From the NCBI GenBank assembly GCA_030618905.1, contig JAUXCL010000023.1:1-17292 (forward strand): a stretch of DNA of 17,292 bases, read 5' to 3'. A model generated the notes under the pieces. It made no database searches. It saw only the letters and a list, made by a program, of their open reading frames with translations, and was not told the DNA's origin. Origin of the DNA: Bacteroidales bacterium (GTDB lineage: Bacteria > Bacteroidota > Bacteroidia > Bacteroidales > B18-G4). Below are positions 1 through 8,614 of this stretch, piece after piece (position 1 is the first letter of the stretch; each line of letters opens with the position of its first letter). The translations under genes and the position numbers were made by a program.

Positions 1-68
1 GAAATGTTATCCTGAATTTCCGCATTAGCAAGGCTTTGTAAAGGTATTAATAGAAAAGTAATTTTCAT
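1..68 (-). CDS. 5' end of a secreted protein gene (partial, runs off left edge)
   Basis: Read on the minus strand, an ATG at 68-66 opens a frame with no stop down to base 1. It encodes MKITFLLIPLQSLANA followed by EIQDNI. A lysine, a hydrophobic core and an A-N-A cleavage-like motif make this a credible signal peptide. An in-frame ATG at 77-75 would add three residues (MLK). The gene would diverge from the large T9SS protein to its right and share the 78-163 spacer with it. Only about 22 codons are present, so no family can be named. A chance open frame of this length is possible; the signal-peptide composition is the only support. Confidence 0.5.
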   Translation of the reverse strand, partial: MKITFLLIPLQSLANAEIQDNI

Positions 69-91
69 TTTTAACATTGAATTAAGATCTT

Positions 92-122
92 TTTGACCTC
101 CAAAGTGTTATATATATTAGTA
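92..122 (+). promoter_or_regulatory. Candidate Bacteroidota-type promoter for the large T9SS protein
   Basis: TTTG at 92-95 matches the -33 box of the Bacteroidota primary sigma factor. After 19 bp comes TATTAGTA at 115-122, a poor match to the -7 box TAnnTTTG. The spacing fits, the -7 box does not fit well, and the region is AT-rich, so this is a weak candidate. Confidence 0.22.
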
Positions 123-163
123 ATTTAGCCAAAAATCACAATTTTCTAACTAACTTTTTTATC

Positions 164-3100
164 ATGAGAAAGAAATACTATTCTTTAATTGTCTTATTAT
201 CAGTGCTTACATTCAACTTTGGGGGTACTGGCCTTTTTGGTCAGACAGATGATCCTAACCTTGACCATGTCCCGGCCGACTTCATTGAACATATGAAAGA
301 TCAACCACCAAAGCTCAGTACTGTTGTCACTGTTGATGGTTATGATAACTATTTTCTTGGTACTGATTTTGCAGAGGGGCACATCAGTGAAAATCCCCTT
401 ACACCTGGTGAATATTTCGTTGCAATGAATATCGATGATACACATTATACCATGGATGGCCACGATTGGTTCGACAGTAATCCTGCCTGGAGTGGATATT
501 ATATCCGGGGAGATGTATTGACAGCTTATGATTCGGATGGCACTCTCTATTATGAGAACATGTATGGCTCATCCATTCAAGGTTGTGTGGTTGTGAGATC
601 ATCAGACAATGGCCAGACCTGGTCATCTCCGGTTGTAGCCGTTTATGGTAATGATAAGAACTGGATGACTGCTGATATGACAGATGGCCCTTATTCAAAT
701 TATGTATACACAGTCATGACAAACTCTGGCTCAGGTAACTTTGCCAGGAGTACTAACCAGGGTGTTTCCTTCCAAAATACATTTGTAGCGGCGTCACAGT
801 CGTTGCCAGGAATGATGGTTTGTGTTGGTGCTGATGGCGGTACCAATGGTGGCGCTGTTTATATTGTAACCAATTCAGGTGGCACATTTTCCTCCACTTA
901 TACTTTTTACCAATCCCTGGATGGGGGTTCGAGCTTTACATTTAAGTCGGCACAAAGTTTTGCCGGCTACGTGGGATCGAATGTGAATGGAAGGAATTCT
1001 GTTCAGAACATGAGAACACGCCCATATCCATTCATTACTGCAGATAACAGTAATGGAGCATACCGTGGAAGACTGTATTGTGTTTATGCTTCTAACGAGC
1101 CGGCAGGTAACGGCAATAAGCCAGATATTTTCTGCCGTTATTCTGATGATGGCGGGTCAACCTGGTCAGTTGCAGAAACTGTTAATGATGATTTCCCATC
1201 AACAGGAAACCATCAATGGCATCCGGCCATCTGGTGTGATTATGAAACAGGGAGGCTTTATATCCAATGGATGGATACACGCGATACACCTGCCTCGGAT
1301 TACGCTATGATCTATGGAACATATTCTGATGATGGAGGACAAACATTTGCTGTCAATCAGCGAATATCCAATGAGAAGATGAAGATTAACTGTACCACCT
1401 GCGGTGGCGGGGGTACACCAAGATATCAGGGAGATTACAACGCTATCATATCCAACCCTGATGTTTCTATGGCTACATGGTCTGACTTCAGGGATGGCCA
1501 TTATGACACTTATACTGGTTATCTACCTGACTATGCAATGCTTCTTTCTCCGGATAACAGTGTTGCTACCGGATTTGTTGCGTCTTTTGATGTGGAAGTC
1601 CCTTCAGTGAAACTGTATGACAATGACGTCATCTTTACAGCTGAAATAGAAACGCCTCCGGCCGGATCATTTGAAATAACCTTCCCATCAGGAAATACCC
1701 TTTCATCATTTCCAGGGACTGTTGTCATGGAAGTAACGGTTGATGAGCTGGTACCGGTTGGATTTTATGAAGTGACCGTAACAGGAAAAGGCCCTAACGG
1801 AACTCCTGTGCATATCAGAACAGGAACAGTTGAGGTAGTACCTTTGACACCACCTGAAGCAGAATTCTCTGCAAGCACAACTGCACCCTGTGCGGGAGGC
1901 ACAGTCGACTTTATTGATGAGTCAACCGGTTATCCCAATACCTGGGAATGGACATTTGAAGGTGGAACACCAGCTACTTCATCAGCACAAAACCCGACTG
2001 ACATTATGTACGAAACTCCAGGGGTTTATAGTGTCAAGCTTAAGGCAAGCAATGGTGCAGGTAGTGACAGCCTTACCAAAACAGCTTACATCGATGTACT
2101 GACACTTCCTGATGCACCGGTCAGCTCAGATGAGGAAGCATGTTTCGGGAGCGCTATTCCTGACCTGAATGCTGAAGGGACCGATATCAAATGGTATGAT
2201 GATCCCGCTTTAAGCAACCTGGTATATAGTGGTAATACATTTGCCACAGGACAAACAGACCCCGGTGTATATATGTATTATGCAACGCAGACATCCGGGT
2301 ATTGTGAGAGCCTTGCAACAACAGTATCCTTGACCATACATGAGCTTCCAGTTGTTGAGCTTGAAACTTTTGCTCCGGTTTGTATCAATGTCGCACCATT
2401 TGCATTGAGCGGTGGCTCACCAACAGGAGGTACTTATTCAGGACCCGGTGTTACAGACAATACTTTCGATCCTGCAGCTGCCGGAGCAGGTACTCATGAT
2501 ATTACTTACACTTATACGGATGAAAATGGTTGTACCAACGATTCCGTTCAGGGGATTACCGTAAATGACTTACCAGATGTCACTCTTGGCCCACAGGATG
2601 ATGTTTGCGTGGATGCAGAAGCTTTTGAGCTTAGCGGTGGTACACCTGAAGGTGGAACCTATATTGGTGCGGGAATTGATGGCGGAGTTTTCTATCCTGA
2701 GGAAGCCGGTGTTGGTATCCATGGGATCACGTATGCATATACTGATGAGAATGGTTGTGAAAACAGTGCCATGCAAGAGATTACTGTAAATGATTTGCCT
2801 AACGTCAATATAGGGCCTGATTCACAGCTTTGTGCAGGACTGGAAATCACATTGGATGCAACAACTTCCGGCGCCACATCCTATGAATGGTACCCTGGAG
2901 GAGAAACTACCGCACAGATCACTGTCGATTCTACTGGAATTGGTGTTGGATCACAAATGTTCATTTGTTATGTGACAGATGGTAATGATTGTGTTTCAAG
3001 TGATACTGTTATGGTGGAATTTGAGGATTGCTCCGCTATTAATGAACTGGCAGGAGTCAACAATATTATACTCTATCCTAACCCGGGACAAGGGATTGTT

Positions 3101-3310
3101 TCACTTCAGATCGACACTGATGATCCTGTAATATTGAATATTAAAGTGTATAATAACAGGGGTACATTGGTGCTTGAAAAGCAGAATATCAGGGTTGAAA
3201 ATACTTATCTGGAGCGCATGGACCTGAGCGGTCAGGCTTCAGGAATATACCTGGTTACTGTTTCGAACAATGAAGGGATATGGGTTGAAAAACTTATTGT
3301 CAGAAATTAA
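164..3310 (+). CDS. Large secreted BNR/Asp-box, PKD and Ig-like protein with T9SS sorting domain
   Basis: This 1048-residue protein is predicted to be exported by Sec and then carried across the outer membrane by the type IX system. The signal peptide (about 1-27) ends at FGQ. Residues about 60-450 carry Asp-box-like turns of a sialidase-type beta-propeller: SSDNGQTW at 146, STNQGVSF at 195, SLDGGSSF at 251, SDDGGSTW at 327 and SDDGGQTF at 388. A PKD domain follows at about 562-646 (WEWTFEGGTP, then YETPGVYSVKLKASN). An Ig-like segment containing WYDD comes next, then two 75-residue tandem repeats (728-877), a further Ig-like repeat, and a type A sorting domain from about 960 (ILYPNPGQG to EKLIVRN). 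No catalytic sialidase signature is evident, so a surface adhesin or carbohydrate-binding role is as likely as hydrolysis. The ATG at 164 is chosen because the signal peptide begins there. A strong terminator follows the stop. Confidence 0.9.
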   Translation: MRKKYYSLIVLLSVLTFNFGGTGLFGQTDDPNLDHVPADFIEHMKDQPPKLSTVVTVDGYDNYFLGTDFAEGHISENPLTPGEYFVAMNIDDTHYTMDGHDWFDSNPAWSGYYIRGDVLTAYDSDGTLYYENMYGSSIQGCVVVRSSDNGQTWSSPVVAVYGNDKNWMTADMTDGPYSNYVYTVMTNSGSGNFARSTNQGVSFQNTFVAASQSLPGMMVCVGADGGTNGGAVYIVTNSGGTFSSTYTFYQSLDGGSSFTFKSAQSFAGYVGSNVNGRNSVQNMRTRPYPFITADNSNGAYRGRLYCVYASNEPAGNGNKPDIFCRYSDDGGSTWSVAETVNDDFPSTGNHQWHPAIWCDYETGRLYIQWMDTRDTPASDYAMIYGTYSDDGGQTFAVNQRISNEKMKINCTTCGGGGTPRYQGDYNAIISNPDVSMATWSDFRDGHYDTYTGYLPDYAMLLSPDNSVATGFVASFDVEVPSVKLYDNDVIFTAEIETPPAGSFEITFPSGNTLSSFPGTVVMEVTVDELVPVGFYEVTVTGKGPNGTPVHIRTGTVEVVPLTPPEAEFSASTTAPCAGGTVDFIDESTGYPNTWEWTFEGGTPATSSAQNPTDIMYETPGVYSVKLKASNGAGSDSLTKTAYIDVLTLPDAPVSSDEEACFGSAIPDLNAEGTDIKWYDDPALSNLVYSGNTFATGQTDPGVYMYYATQTSGYCESLATTVSLTIHELPVVELETFAPVCINVAPFALSGGSPTGGTYSGPGVTDNTFDPAAAGAGTHDITYTYTDENGCTNDSVQGITVNDLPDVTLGPQDDVCVDAEAFELSGGTPEGGTYIGAGIDGGVFYPEEAGVGIHGITYAYTDENGCENSAMQEITVNDLPNVNIGPDSQLCAGLEITLDATTSGATSYEWYPGGETTAQITVDSTGIGVGSQMFICYVTDGNDCVSSDTVMVEFEDCSAINELAGVNNIILYPNPGQGIVSLQIDTDDPVILNIKVYNNRGTLVLEKQNIRVENTYLERMDLSGQASGIYLVTVSNNEGIWVEKLIVRN
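2345..2794 (+). repeat. Two tandem 225-bp (75-residue) Ig-like repeats
   Basis: Repeat 1 is 2345-2569 and repeat 2 is 2570-2794, each exactly 225 bp and in frame. By my hand alignment 41 of 75 residues are identical. Shared blocks include LSGG, GGTY, ITY, the YTDENGC motif and the closing ITVND. Each has two conserved cysteines. Such repeats are common in gliding-motility and T9SS adhesins of Bacteroidota. The divergence between copies shows an old duplication under protein-level constraint, unlike the nearly perfect heptamer arrays elsewhere in the window. Confidence 0.9.
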
Positions 3311-3330
3311 GATTCGATAAGTATTGAAGC

Positions 3331-3369
3331 AAAAAGCCGTTCCGATAGATATCTGGACGGCTTTTTTTT
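3331..3369 (+). terminator. Rho-independent terminator after the large T9SS gene
   Basis: AAAAAGCCGT (3331-3340) pairs perfectly with ACGGCTTTTT (3357-3366). Two further C-G pairs lie inside across a one-base bulge. Eight T's run from 3362 to 3369. The A-run before the stem means it could also stop transcription on the minus strand. It separates the first gene from the TonB receptor. Confidence 0.9.
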
Positions 3370-3420
3370 GGTAAATTTGAAAATATTGATTTTCCGGGTA
3401 ACTGAATTAATTGTGGCTTT

Positions 3421-5574
3421 GTGAAAAGAATAAAATTTTCTTTTTTCCCATTCATATTCCTGGCAATACTTTTTTCAGGGAGCATAGATGCTCTGGCACA
3501 AACAGATGACCCTCCTGATACGATTATCGTCTATCCTTTATTTGATACTACATTCAATGAGCTTAATGAAGTGGTGATCACAGGTACAAGGGTGTCAAAG
3601 AAAATAATTGACATCCCTTATTCTGTGGTCCGGATTAATAATTTGAATTTCCGCTTCGATAAGAAAACCGGAGTGAATGATGTGCTCCAGGCAGTCCCCG
3701 GTATGTTTTTACAATCAAGATACGGTACACATGATGTAAGGATCTCGATACGGGGCTTTGGCAGTAAATCAAATTCCGGGATTAGGGGCGTGCGCATATT
3801 GCTTGATGATATACCCGAATCCGAACCTGACGGGCAGACAAGAATAGAAGCCATTGATTTTAACTCCATTGGCAGAATTGAGATCGTTAAAGGGAATTCA
3901 TCATCACTATATACCAATGCCCCTGGTGGTGTTGTCAATTTCATAAATGATATTGATTTCCCCGGTTCATTCGCTGTACAATTTAACCAGTTCGGCTCTT
4001 TTGGTTTGAGACGGAATGGCCTTAAAGTTGGCATCAGAACAGACAAGTATGGCTTCCTCAATACTTATAGCTATCATAATTACGATGGCTACCGTGAACA
4101 TAACAATGAATATTGGCATATCCTGAACACGGTATTGGAAACTACACCATCTAAAAATACAAGTCTTAAGATCCTTGCCTATTTTGTGCATGGCCAGATC
4201 ACCTTACCCGGGGCATTGACAAAAGAAGAGTTTGAAGAAGATCCATATCAGGCCAGCCAACGGGCAATTGACCGGGACCTGAAAAGGCTTTCTACAAAGG
4301 GCCGCCTTGGAATACGTTATAATGCGAAATTTGGACCTTCCTTAAACAATGTAGTGGAAGTCACTTCTTATGTTACCATCAAGTATTTTGAAAGAACATC
4401 CAGGGAATACAGGATCATTAATAGAAATGGATTGGGCCTGTCGGCAAGATATGTAAACAAATCACAATTAGGGAGGTCAGTTAATGAGTTCTCATTTGGG
4501 GGTGACCTGCTATTTCAGCCTGCCAGGACTGAATTCTATGATAACATCAACGGTCAAAAAGGAGATCAATTAATACAATTGCTTAATGAAAAGATAGGAA
4601 ATACAGGATTTTATATTTCAGATAATTTTGAGATACTGAAAGATAAAATGTACGTTCTCCTTACCGGCAGATATGATAACGTGACCTATCATCTTTCTGA
4701 ACAGACCCTTCCTTCCCGTGTCGACAACAGGACATTCCGTGCTTTTACTCCCAAACTTGCCCTCAATTATAAAGTTCGGCCATGGATTGCCTTGTACACC
4801 TCTTTTGGCTTGAGTTTTGACAGCCCTGCCAAGAATGAACTGGAAAGTATTGATCCGGCATTTTTATATAATCATGAACTGCAGGCTCAGGAGTCAAAGA
4901 ATTTTGAAGTAGGAATTAAAGGCTACCTTCTTAGTCATGATCATAGCTTTTTTAAAAAGGTCCTTTTCGAAGCAACGATCTTTAATATTATGATTGATAA
5001 TGAAATCGTCCCGTTTGAGGTGTTTGGAGATGTGTTTTTCAGAAATGCAGCAAAGACCAACCGGTACGGATTGGAATTAGGGTCAAATCTTGAAATTTAT
5101 AAGGACTTTAATTTTGCACTTGCCTATACCTATTCGAATTTCACGTATAATTCCTATTATGCCAAAACTATACTGGTTGATCCGGATGGAAATATCAAGG
5201 AAGAAGAAAGAGACTTCTCAGGAAATATTCTTCCCAGTGTTCCGAAGAATAACCTGTACCTTGCCCTATCTTATGCCTATCCATTTCATTATAAGGCAAG
5301 TGCTTTTGTAAAATTCAGTTATATGGGGGTGAGTGGCCTCTGGGTAGATGATGCCAATTCGGATCAAACTGATGCCTATAATCTGCTGAATACGGTATTG
5401 GGACTGGATATGAACTTCGGGAAATTGAACATTATGCTCTCCGGAAGCCTTAATAATATGTTGAATGTGGTTTATGTCGGATTTACCAATACCAATTCAG
5501 CCGACCGGAGATTTTATGAAGCAGGTGAACCCAGGAACTATTATTTGTCATTGAACATTGGATACAGGTTTTAA
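3421..5574 (+). CDS. TonB-dependent outer-membrane receptor
   Basis: This 717-residue receptor is predicted to import a scarce ligand such as a metal chelate or cofactor across the outer membrane, powered by TonB. The signal peptide ends near ALAQ (about residue 27). A TonB-box-like stretch NEVVITGTR begins at 49. The plug domain spans about 60-178, with IRGFG near 111, RIEIVKG at 152 and GGVVNF at 169. The rest is a 22-strand-type barrel ending in the aromatic terminus IGYRF. There is no N-terminal carboxypeptidase-like domain and no SusD partner, so this is not a Sus-type glycan system. The plug wording is nearest to FecA/siderophore-type receptors, but the substrate is not determined. The start is GTG at 3421, which begins a proper signal peptide. 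The next gene starts 11 bp after the stop and is probably co-transcribed. Confidence 0.93.
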   Translation: MKRIKFSFFPFIFLAILFSGSIDALAQTDDPPDTIIVYPLFDTTFNELNEVVITGTRVSKKIIDIPYSVVRINNLNFRFDKKTGVNDVLQAVPGMFLQSRYGTHDVRISIRGFGSKSNSGIRGVRILLDDIPESEPDGQTRIEAIDFNSIGRIEIVKGNSSSLYTNAPGGVVNFINDIDFPGSFAVQFNQFGSFGLRRNGLKVGIRTDKYGFLNTYSYHNYDGYREHNNEYWHILNTVLETTPSKNTSLKILAYFVHGQITLPGALTKEEFEEDPYQASQRAIDRDLKRLSTKGRLGIRYNAKFGPSLNNVVEVTSYVTIKYFERTSREYRIINRNGLGLSARYVNKSQLGRSVNEFSFGGDLLFQPARTEFYDNINGQKGDQLIQLLNEKIGNTGFYISDNFEILKDKMYVLLTGRYDNVTYHLSEQTLPSRVDNRTFRAFTPKLALNYKVRPWIALYTSFGLSFDSPAKNELESIDPAFLYNHELQAQESKNFEVGIKGYLLSHDHSFFKKVLFEATIFNIMIDNEIVPFEVFGDVFFRNAAKTNRYGLELGSNLEIYKDFNFALAYTYSNFTYNSYYAKTILVDPDGNIKEEERDFSGNILPSVPKNNLYLALSYAYPFHYKASAFVKFSYMGVSGLWVDDANSDQTDAYNLLNTVLGLDMNFGKLNIMLSGSLNNMLNVVYVGFTNTNSADRRFYEAGEPRNYYLSLNIGYRF

Positions 5575-5585
5575 AGATCAGAATT

Positions 5586-7223
5586 TTGAAAAACAAGCTT
5601 TATACACTCATCATTCTTTTTGTTTTTTCTGGCTTTTCGTATTCATTTGCCCAGAATGATCCCGATAACTATAGGGAAGGAAGTAATGTGCTGAGCTTTG
5701 GCGGAAATTACAGGATTCATCCCGGTAATGTGAGTCAAACGGAGGTTTTTATTGTAAAAAACCCCCTTGATAATAACATCCTTTTCTCATCTTGCAATAC
5801 TTTAACATTTATTCCTTTTTTTGTAAGCGAGGGTATTTATGTCACAACTGACGGCGGTAATTCCTGGAATGGTGATGATACCTGCACAGGCGAACCCATT
5901 GCCTTTCATGGGGGTGATCCGGGCATTGCCATTGATAAAAATGGCACATTGATCATCACCCGTTTGGGAAGATCCCCGTTTTCAGGGTTGTATTCCCATT
6001 ATTCTACTGATAATGGACAGACATGGTCGGCTCAGCAGGTTATTTCCACGGATGACCTGGAACGGGCTGCTGTGGCGTCGGATGTAAATCCCTCCAGTGC
6101 TTATTTTGGCCGAACGTATGCTGTTTGGGTAAGGTTCGCTCCTCCATTCCCCATGATGATCTCTTACACCGATGATGGAGGCCAAAACTGGAGTGTGCCC
6201 CTGCAGATTAATAATCCACCAAACAGAAGCGCCGGAGGTGATATCTGTATTGGACCCAATGGGGAGGTATATGTTTGCTGGGCAGGAGTGACAGAAGTTT
6301 CGCCTTTTAAAGAGATCTATGTTGGGTTTGCATCCTCATCCGTTGGGGGAGAGCATTGGGATGTTACTGAGAATGCATTCCCGATGAATGGTATTACAGG
6401 CATCCTTCCTGAGAAAGGAAATATCCGTGTTAATGGCTTACCGGGTATCGATGTGGATACTACAGGTGGAGATAGGCATGGATGGATATATATTGTTACA
6501 GGCCAGAAAGACCTGGCATCGGCAGGTAGCGATCCGGATATCATCCTGAACCGATCTTCGGATGCTGGTATAAGCTGGTCACAAGGGATCCGGGTCAACC
6601 AGGATGGAGTCAATAATGGCAAGATACAGTATTTCCCATCTGTTCATGTAGATAAATTCGGTGCGACGGATGTCCTTTTTTATGATGACCGTACTACAAG
6701 TAGCGACTCTGCCGGGATTTTTCTTGCGCGGTCACTTGATGGAGGTAATGATTGGATCGAGTATGAGGTCAGCGATCATAATTACAAACCTGCTCCGATC
6801 GGTGGGCTTGGACAAGGTTACCAGGGAGATAATATTGATCTGACATCGACGGATACCAGAATCTGGCCGGTATGGATGGATAACTCCTCAGGCATTTATC
6901 AGATATGGACCGTGCCGGTGGATTTTACATCGCTGGATGGAATACCTGCAAACACAATATATAATTTTGAGCTGAAGCAGAACAGACCTAACCCTTGTTC
7001 AGGCAATACGTGGCTTCGATATCTGATTCATGATTATAGATATCTGATATTTGATTTATATGATATTTCCGGAAGGAAGATTTGTGAATTGTTTAATGAG
7101 ATGAAAATGCCAGGTGAGTATGAATTGAAAATTAATGTATCTGATTTGAAAAATGGAATCTATATAATTCGGATGCAGGCCGGAAACGAAATTGAGATAA
7201 TGAAGTTGGTGGTGGTGAAATAG
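5586..7223 (+). CDS. Secreted BNR/Asp-box beta-propeller protein with T9SS sorting domain
   Basis: This 545-residue protein has a signal peptide (to about SFAQ, residue 23) and a sialidase-like propeller fold. Asp-box turns are visible: TDGGNSW at 88, TDNGQTW near 142, TDDGGQNW at 195, SSDAGISW at 324 and SLDGGNDW at 383. A type A sorting domain begins at about 461 (LKQNRPNPCSG) and ends KLVVVK, so it is probably a T9SS surface or secreted protein. No complete sialidase catalytic set is evident, so ligand binding is as likely as hydrolysis. The start is TTG at 5586; no in-frame ATG gives a signal peptide. The 11-bp gap to the TonB receptor suggests an operon in which this protein could capture or release a ligand for the receptor, which is inference. 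Its sorting domain contains a degenerate heptamer array at 7018-7059. Confidence 0.88.
   Translation: MKNKLYTLIILFVFSGFSYSFAQNDPDNYREGSNVLSFGGNYRIHPGNVSQTEVFIVKNPLDNNILFSSCNTLTFIPFFVSEGIYVTTDGGNSWNGDDTCTGEPIAFHGGDPGIAIDKNGTLIITRLGRSPFSGLYSHYSTDNGQTWSAQQVISTDDLERAAVASDVNPSSAYFGRTYAVWVRFAPPFPMMISYTDDGGQNWSVPLQINNPPNRSAGGDICIGPNGEVYVCWAGVTEVSPFKEIYVGFASSSVGGEHWDVTENAFPMNGITGILPEKGNIRVNGLPGIDVDTTGGDRHGWIYIVTGQKDLASAGSDPDIILNRSSDAGISWSQGIRVNQDGVNNGKIQYFPSVHVDKFGATDVLFYDDRTTSSDSAGIFLARSLDGGNDWIEYEVSDHNYKPAPIGGLGQGYQGDNIDLTSTDTRIWPVWMDNSSGIYQIWTVPVDFTSLDGIPANTIYNFELKQNRPNPCSGNTWLRYLIHDYRYLIFDLYDISGRKICELFNEMKMPGEYELKINVSDLKNGIYIIRMQAGNEIEIMKLVVVK
7018..7059 (+). repeat. Degenerate six-unit heptamer array in the T9SS sorting domain
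   Basis: Directly after GCTTC, six 7-bp units fill 42 bp: GATATCT at 7018 and 7039, GATATTT at 7046, and GATTCAT, GATTATA and GATTTAT at 7025, 7032 and 7053. They align unit by unit with the array at 15866-15907. They encode the LRYLI...YLIFDLY part of the sorting domain. The hairpin that precedes the other two arrays is not present here. Confidence 0.7.
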
Positions 7224-7264
7224 TAAATCTGCAAAACTGTTAAATTGATATGCTTTAATCTCAA

Positions 7265-7299
7265 TACTAACTACTTAATACTTAATACCTAATACTAAT
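7265..7299. repeat. TACTTAA heptamer array overlapping a stop codon
   Basis: Five consecutive 7-bp units occupy the spacer between convergent genes: TACTAAC (7265), TACTTAA (7272), TACTTAA (7279), TACCTAA (7286) and TACTAAT (7293). The last unit contains the complement of the TAG stop codon of the minus-strand Ycf48-like gene (7297-7295), so the array supplies that stop. No T-tract hairpin terminator is seen in the 71-bp spacer. Confidence 0.85.
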
Positions 7300-8581
7300 T
7301 CACAACAACTAGTTTATGCACAGCAACATCACCACCTGCTTGCAGCCTGACGAAGTAAACACCCGGTGTCAGATTACTTACATCAATTTCCAATTCATAC
7401 TTCCCTGGCAATTTTTCTTCTCCCATCAATCTCTGAATCCTCTCTCCAGAAATCGAGTATAAATCAATACACGTAACGCGTAACGCGTAACGCGTAACGC
7501 GAAGGTGCAAAGCACCTGAGCATGGATTTGGATAAATATACAGGTCTATTGTGTTACCAGGTTGGTTTTCCGATAATCCCACAGACGTTGCATCATATTT
7601 AAGCACGGCGCCATGATCGCCTACAGCAAACCCATGAAGTGAGTCCGTAAAGATCATGTCAAATATTGCGGAATTGTCAGGAGAAGGGATTTCTGTCCAC
7701 GTGGTACCGGCATCCAGGCTGTAGATAAGCTTTTGCCGTGGGCCCAGCGGAGCCCAGGCTTCGGATTCATTCCTGAAATCCAGGTCATATGCATTGCCCT
7801 GCATGGAAAGCTCTTCGTAGTCCCAGTTAATGCCGCCGTCGGCAGTGCGTATCATTCCAACCCCGTAACCAAAATCAGGATCGCCACCTGAGCCCAGTAC
7901 GGTTAAGGAGTCGAAAATATGAAGCCCGTGAACCTCATCAGCAGGTGCATCAGCATTATCGATCGGGTACCATTTTTCACCCCCATCAGATGTGCTCCAG
8001 GTCACCCCGGCTATATCAAACATCCCTCCACAGGCATAGCCGTATTTCTCATCATAAAATTCGATGTTTAGCACTGGAAAAAAGGCCAGTGGCGTGGTGT
8101 CAACTTCTGCCTCTGTCCAGCTTATTCCACCATCTATAGTTTTTGCGAGGGCATGTGGACTCCCACCAACCCAACCATTAAGGGTGTCATGGAAAAGGAT
8201 ACAATTGATGAATATATTGTCTTCAGGATATGGCTCGCTGGTCCATTCAGTTCCACCGTTGGTTGTTTTGTGGATCAGGGTACCGAAAAAGCCTTCATAA
8301 TTCCATGACGCTGCCCAGCCAAGGCTCCTGTTCAGGAAGAAGACCGACCAGATGCTGTTATCAGTTTGTGCATCCTGCACCGTCCATGTATCTCCACCGT
8401 CACTTGTATGAATGATGGTGCCGGTGTCACCAACCGCCCATCCGTAAAGGCTATCTGTAAAGTACACTGAATGCAATGACTGCTGGGTGGGAACGTCAAT
8501 CTTTTCCCAGCTTCCCTGAGCAGTGGCAGTACAAGGAAGCAGCAGTGTAATGGTAAATAGTATTGCAAATCGAAAAAGCAT
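7295..8581 (-). CDS. Secreted Ycf48-like beta-propeller protein with T9SS sorting domain
   Basis: The 428-residue protein starts at the ATG at 8581, giving the signal peptide MLFRFAILFTITLLLPCTAT then AQ. An upstream in-frame ATG at 8602 (adding MYCIFDF) is less signal-like, and a TATTTTTG -7-type box (8594-8587) lies between the two. The body has repeated propeller blades of the Ycf48/BNR type, for example GWAVGDTGTIIHTSDGGDTW, then GWVGG with TIDGGISW, and GFAVGDHGAVLKY. In plants and cyanobacteria Ycf48 assists photosystem II; in non-photosynthetic Bacteroidota this fold is simply a secreted propeller of unknown ligand. The type A sorting domain is about residues 348-428 (YIYPNPCSG to HKLVVVN) and holds a perfect four-copy heptamer array and a hairpin. 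It converges with the BNR gene and diverges from the FabH-like gene. Confidence 0.88.
   Translation of the reverse strand: MLFRFAILFTITLLLPCTATAQGSWEKIDVPTQQSLHSVYFTDSLYGWAVGDTGTIIHTSDGGDTWTVQDAQTDNSIWSVFFLNRSLGWAASWNYEGFFGTLIHKTTNGGTEWTSEPYPEDNIFINCILFHDTLNGWVGGSPHALAKTIDGGISWTEAEVDTTPLAFFPVLNIEFYDEKYGYACGGMFDIAGVTWSTSDGGEKWYPIDNADAPADEVHGLHIFDSLTVLGSGGDPDFGYGVGMIRTADGGINWDYEELSMQGNAYDLDFRNESEAWAPLGPRQKLIYSLDAGTTWTEIPSPDNSAIFDMIFTDSLHGFAVGDHGAVLKYDATSVGLSENQPGNTIDLYIYPNPCSGALHLRVTRYALRVTCIDLYSISGERIQRLMGEEKLPGKYELEIDVSNLTPGVYFVRLQAGGDVAVHKLVVVN
7459..7500 (-). repeat. Heptamer array (four perfect GCGTTAC copies) in the T9SS sorting domain
   Basis: On the coding strand CTTC is followed by exactly six 7-bp units (42 bp). 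Four are perfect GCGTTAC copies (plus-strand GTAACGC at 7473, 7480, 7487 and 7494), then GTGTATT and GATTTAT. They encode LRVTRYALRVT followed by CIDLY. The slot, its length and both flanks match the arrays in the other two sorting domains, although the repeated unit is different. Confidence 0.9.
7503..7517 (-). other. Small hairpin preceding the heptamer array
   Basis: On the coding strand AGGTGC, loop TTT, GCACCT forms a 6-bp stem with a 3-base loop inside the codons for S-G-A-L-H-L. The equivalent hairpin at 15849-15863 has C-G in place of the T-A pair at the fourth stem position. No poly-T follows, so it is not a terminator. Confidence 0.65.
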
Positions 8582-8600
8582 GAAGTCAAAAATACAATAC

Positions 8601-8614
8601 AATTGTCAATTGTC
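8601..8614. repeat. Two-copy AATTGTC heptamer at the start of the Ycf48-like gene
   Basis: AATTGTC occurs twice in direct tandem (8601-8607 and 8608-8614), just upstream of the preferred start codon of the minus-strand Ycf48-like gene. Two copies alone could be chance. It is listed because it has the same 7-bp period as the larger arrays. Confidence 0.4.

Noticed and set aside
164..1600. Calling the first protein or the gene at 5586 a sialidase
   Set aside because: Asp-box turns are present, but I could not see the full arginine triad and nucleophile set; the fold is shared by many non-enzymatic proteins.
3618..4061. Minus-strand open frame of 147 codons within the TonB receptor gene
   Set aside because: It lies wholly opposite the conserved plug domain, has no recognisable domain or signal, and its composition follows from the coding strand.
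7473..7500. CRISPR array or iteron origin for the short repeats
   Set aside because: The units are only 7 bp with no spacers, and there are no cas or replication initiator genes. The repeats are in coding sequence here.
7295..8581. A photosynthesis role for the Ycf48-like proteins
   Set aside because: The context is a T9SS-using Bacteroidota with no photosystem genes; the similarity is of the propeller fold only.
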